From NCBI GenBank assembly GCA_026770585.1, contig MU646528.1, positions 434,480 through 451,130 of the forward strand: 16,651 nucleotides of DNA, given 5' to 3'. Shown piece by piece: positions 16,561 through 16,651 of the stretch; within the stretch, counting starts at the first letter, position 1, and each line of letters starts with the position of its first letter. Source of the stretch: Baffinella frigidus. Its lineage: Eukaryota; Cryptophyceae; Cryptomonadales; Baffinellaceae. The translations under genes and the position numbers were made by a program. Under the pieces are notes generated by a model. It did not search any database. It was not told the DNA's origin and saw nothing but the letters and a program-made list of their open reading frames with translations.

Positions 16561-16580
16561 CTGGTGGGAGAGAGGGAGGG

Positions 16581-16618
16581 TGTTTAGGGTTGAGGGTTGA
16601 GGGTTGAGGGTTGCGGGT

Positions 16619-16650
<32 letters not shown>

Positions 16651-16651
16651 G
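16581..16651 (+). repeat. GGGTTGA tract at the window edge
   Basis: Clean GGGTTGA units with one GGGTTGC. It precedes exon 1 in sense, separated by CTCCCTCTCTCCCACCAG. Confidence 0.95.

Noticed and set aside
15737-15840. HPPTHPP low-complexity protein
   Set aside because: It is read-through of the GGTGGGTGG minisatellite in intron 2.
1-16651. Dinoflagellate spliced leader or relic
   Set aside because: I looked for CCGTAGCCATTTTGGCTCAAG-like sequence on both strands and saw none; absence inside a gene says little.

Overview
The window looks like one eukaryotic, intragenic segment. I read a single minus-strand gene as 30 internal exons, with both ends of the gene outside the window. Joined at the splice sites given here, the exons make one continuous frame of 5,357 nt (1,785 codons) with no stop. 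All 29 introns join in compatible phases (20 are phase 0). Nothing on the plus strand looks coding. No rRNA, tRNA, CRISPR array, promoter or polyadenylation region was recognised.

The protein alternates two beta-rich modules. Module A (about 150 residues) has a P-G-A-x-N-T-x-T-V entry, an ISGLTGS-x-TPD core, an ALFGG/W strand, and then an L-x-V-x-G-x-x-L-x-A-G-x-x-Y-x-F-x-F-x-x-x-NP stretch. Module B (about 60 to 70 residues) has a GxFIKIGxEIMLVTSV core followed by TVxRGxxGTxAAAHxxGxxV. About seven A and eleven B copies lie in the window. The start of the window's protein (exon 1) resembles a filamin-type Ig repeat. This suggests a giant, probably secreted or surface repeat protein. The function is not known to me.

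Organism: TTTAGGG-type repeats, high GC, many short exons, AG|G at 28 of 30 acceptors and at least one likely GC donor suggest a unicellular alga or alveolate. A dinoflagellate or relative is my first guess; a prasinophyte, chromerid or cryptophyte is possible. The lineage cannot be fixed from the sequence, and no dinoflagellate spliced leader was seen.

Layout, right to left (transcript order): exons 1-3 (16560-15599) encode a filamin-like start and a B module. Exons 4-5 are A+B. Exons 6-9 are A plus partial B. Exon 10 (950 bp) carries a run of B modules, continued in exons 11-15. Exons 16-18, 19-21, 22 and 23-26 are four A modules. Exons 27-28 are B. Exons 29-30 begin another A module, which runs off the left edge.

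The introns hold the unusual material: long degenerate telomere-like tracts, all with the G-rich strand on plus (C-rich in the pre-mRNA) and often ending at the acceptor; direct repeats shared by the two ends of introns; truncated copies of neighbouring exon ends beside about half of the exons; and several perfect hairpins.
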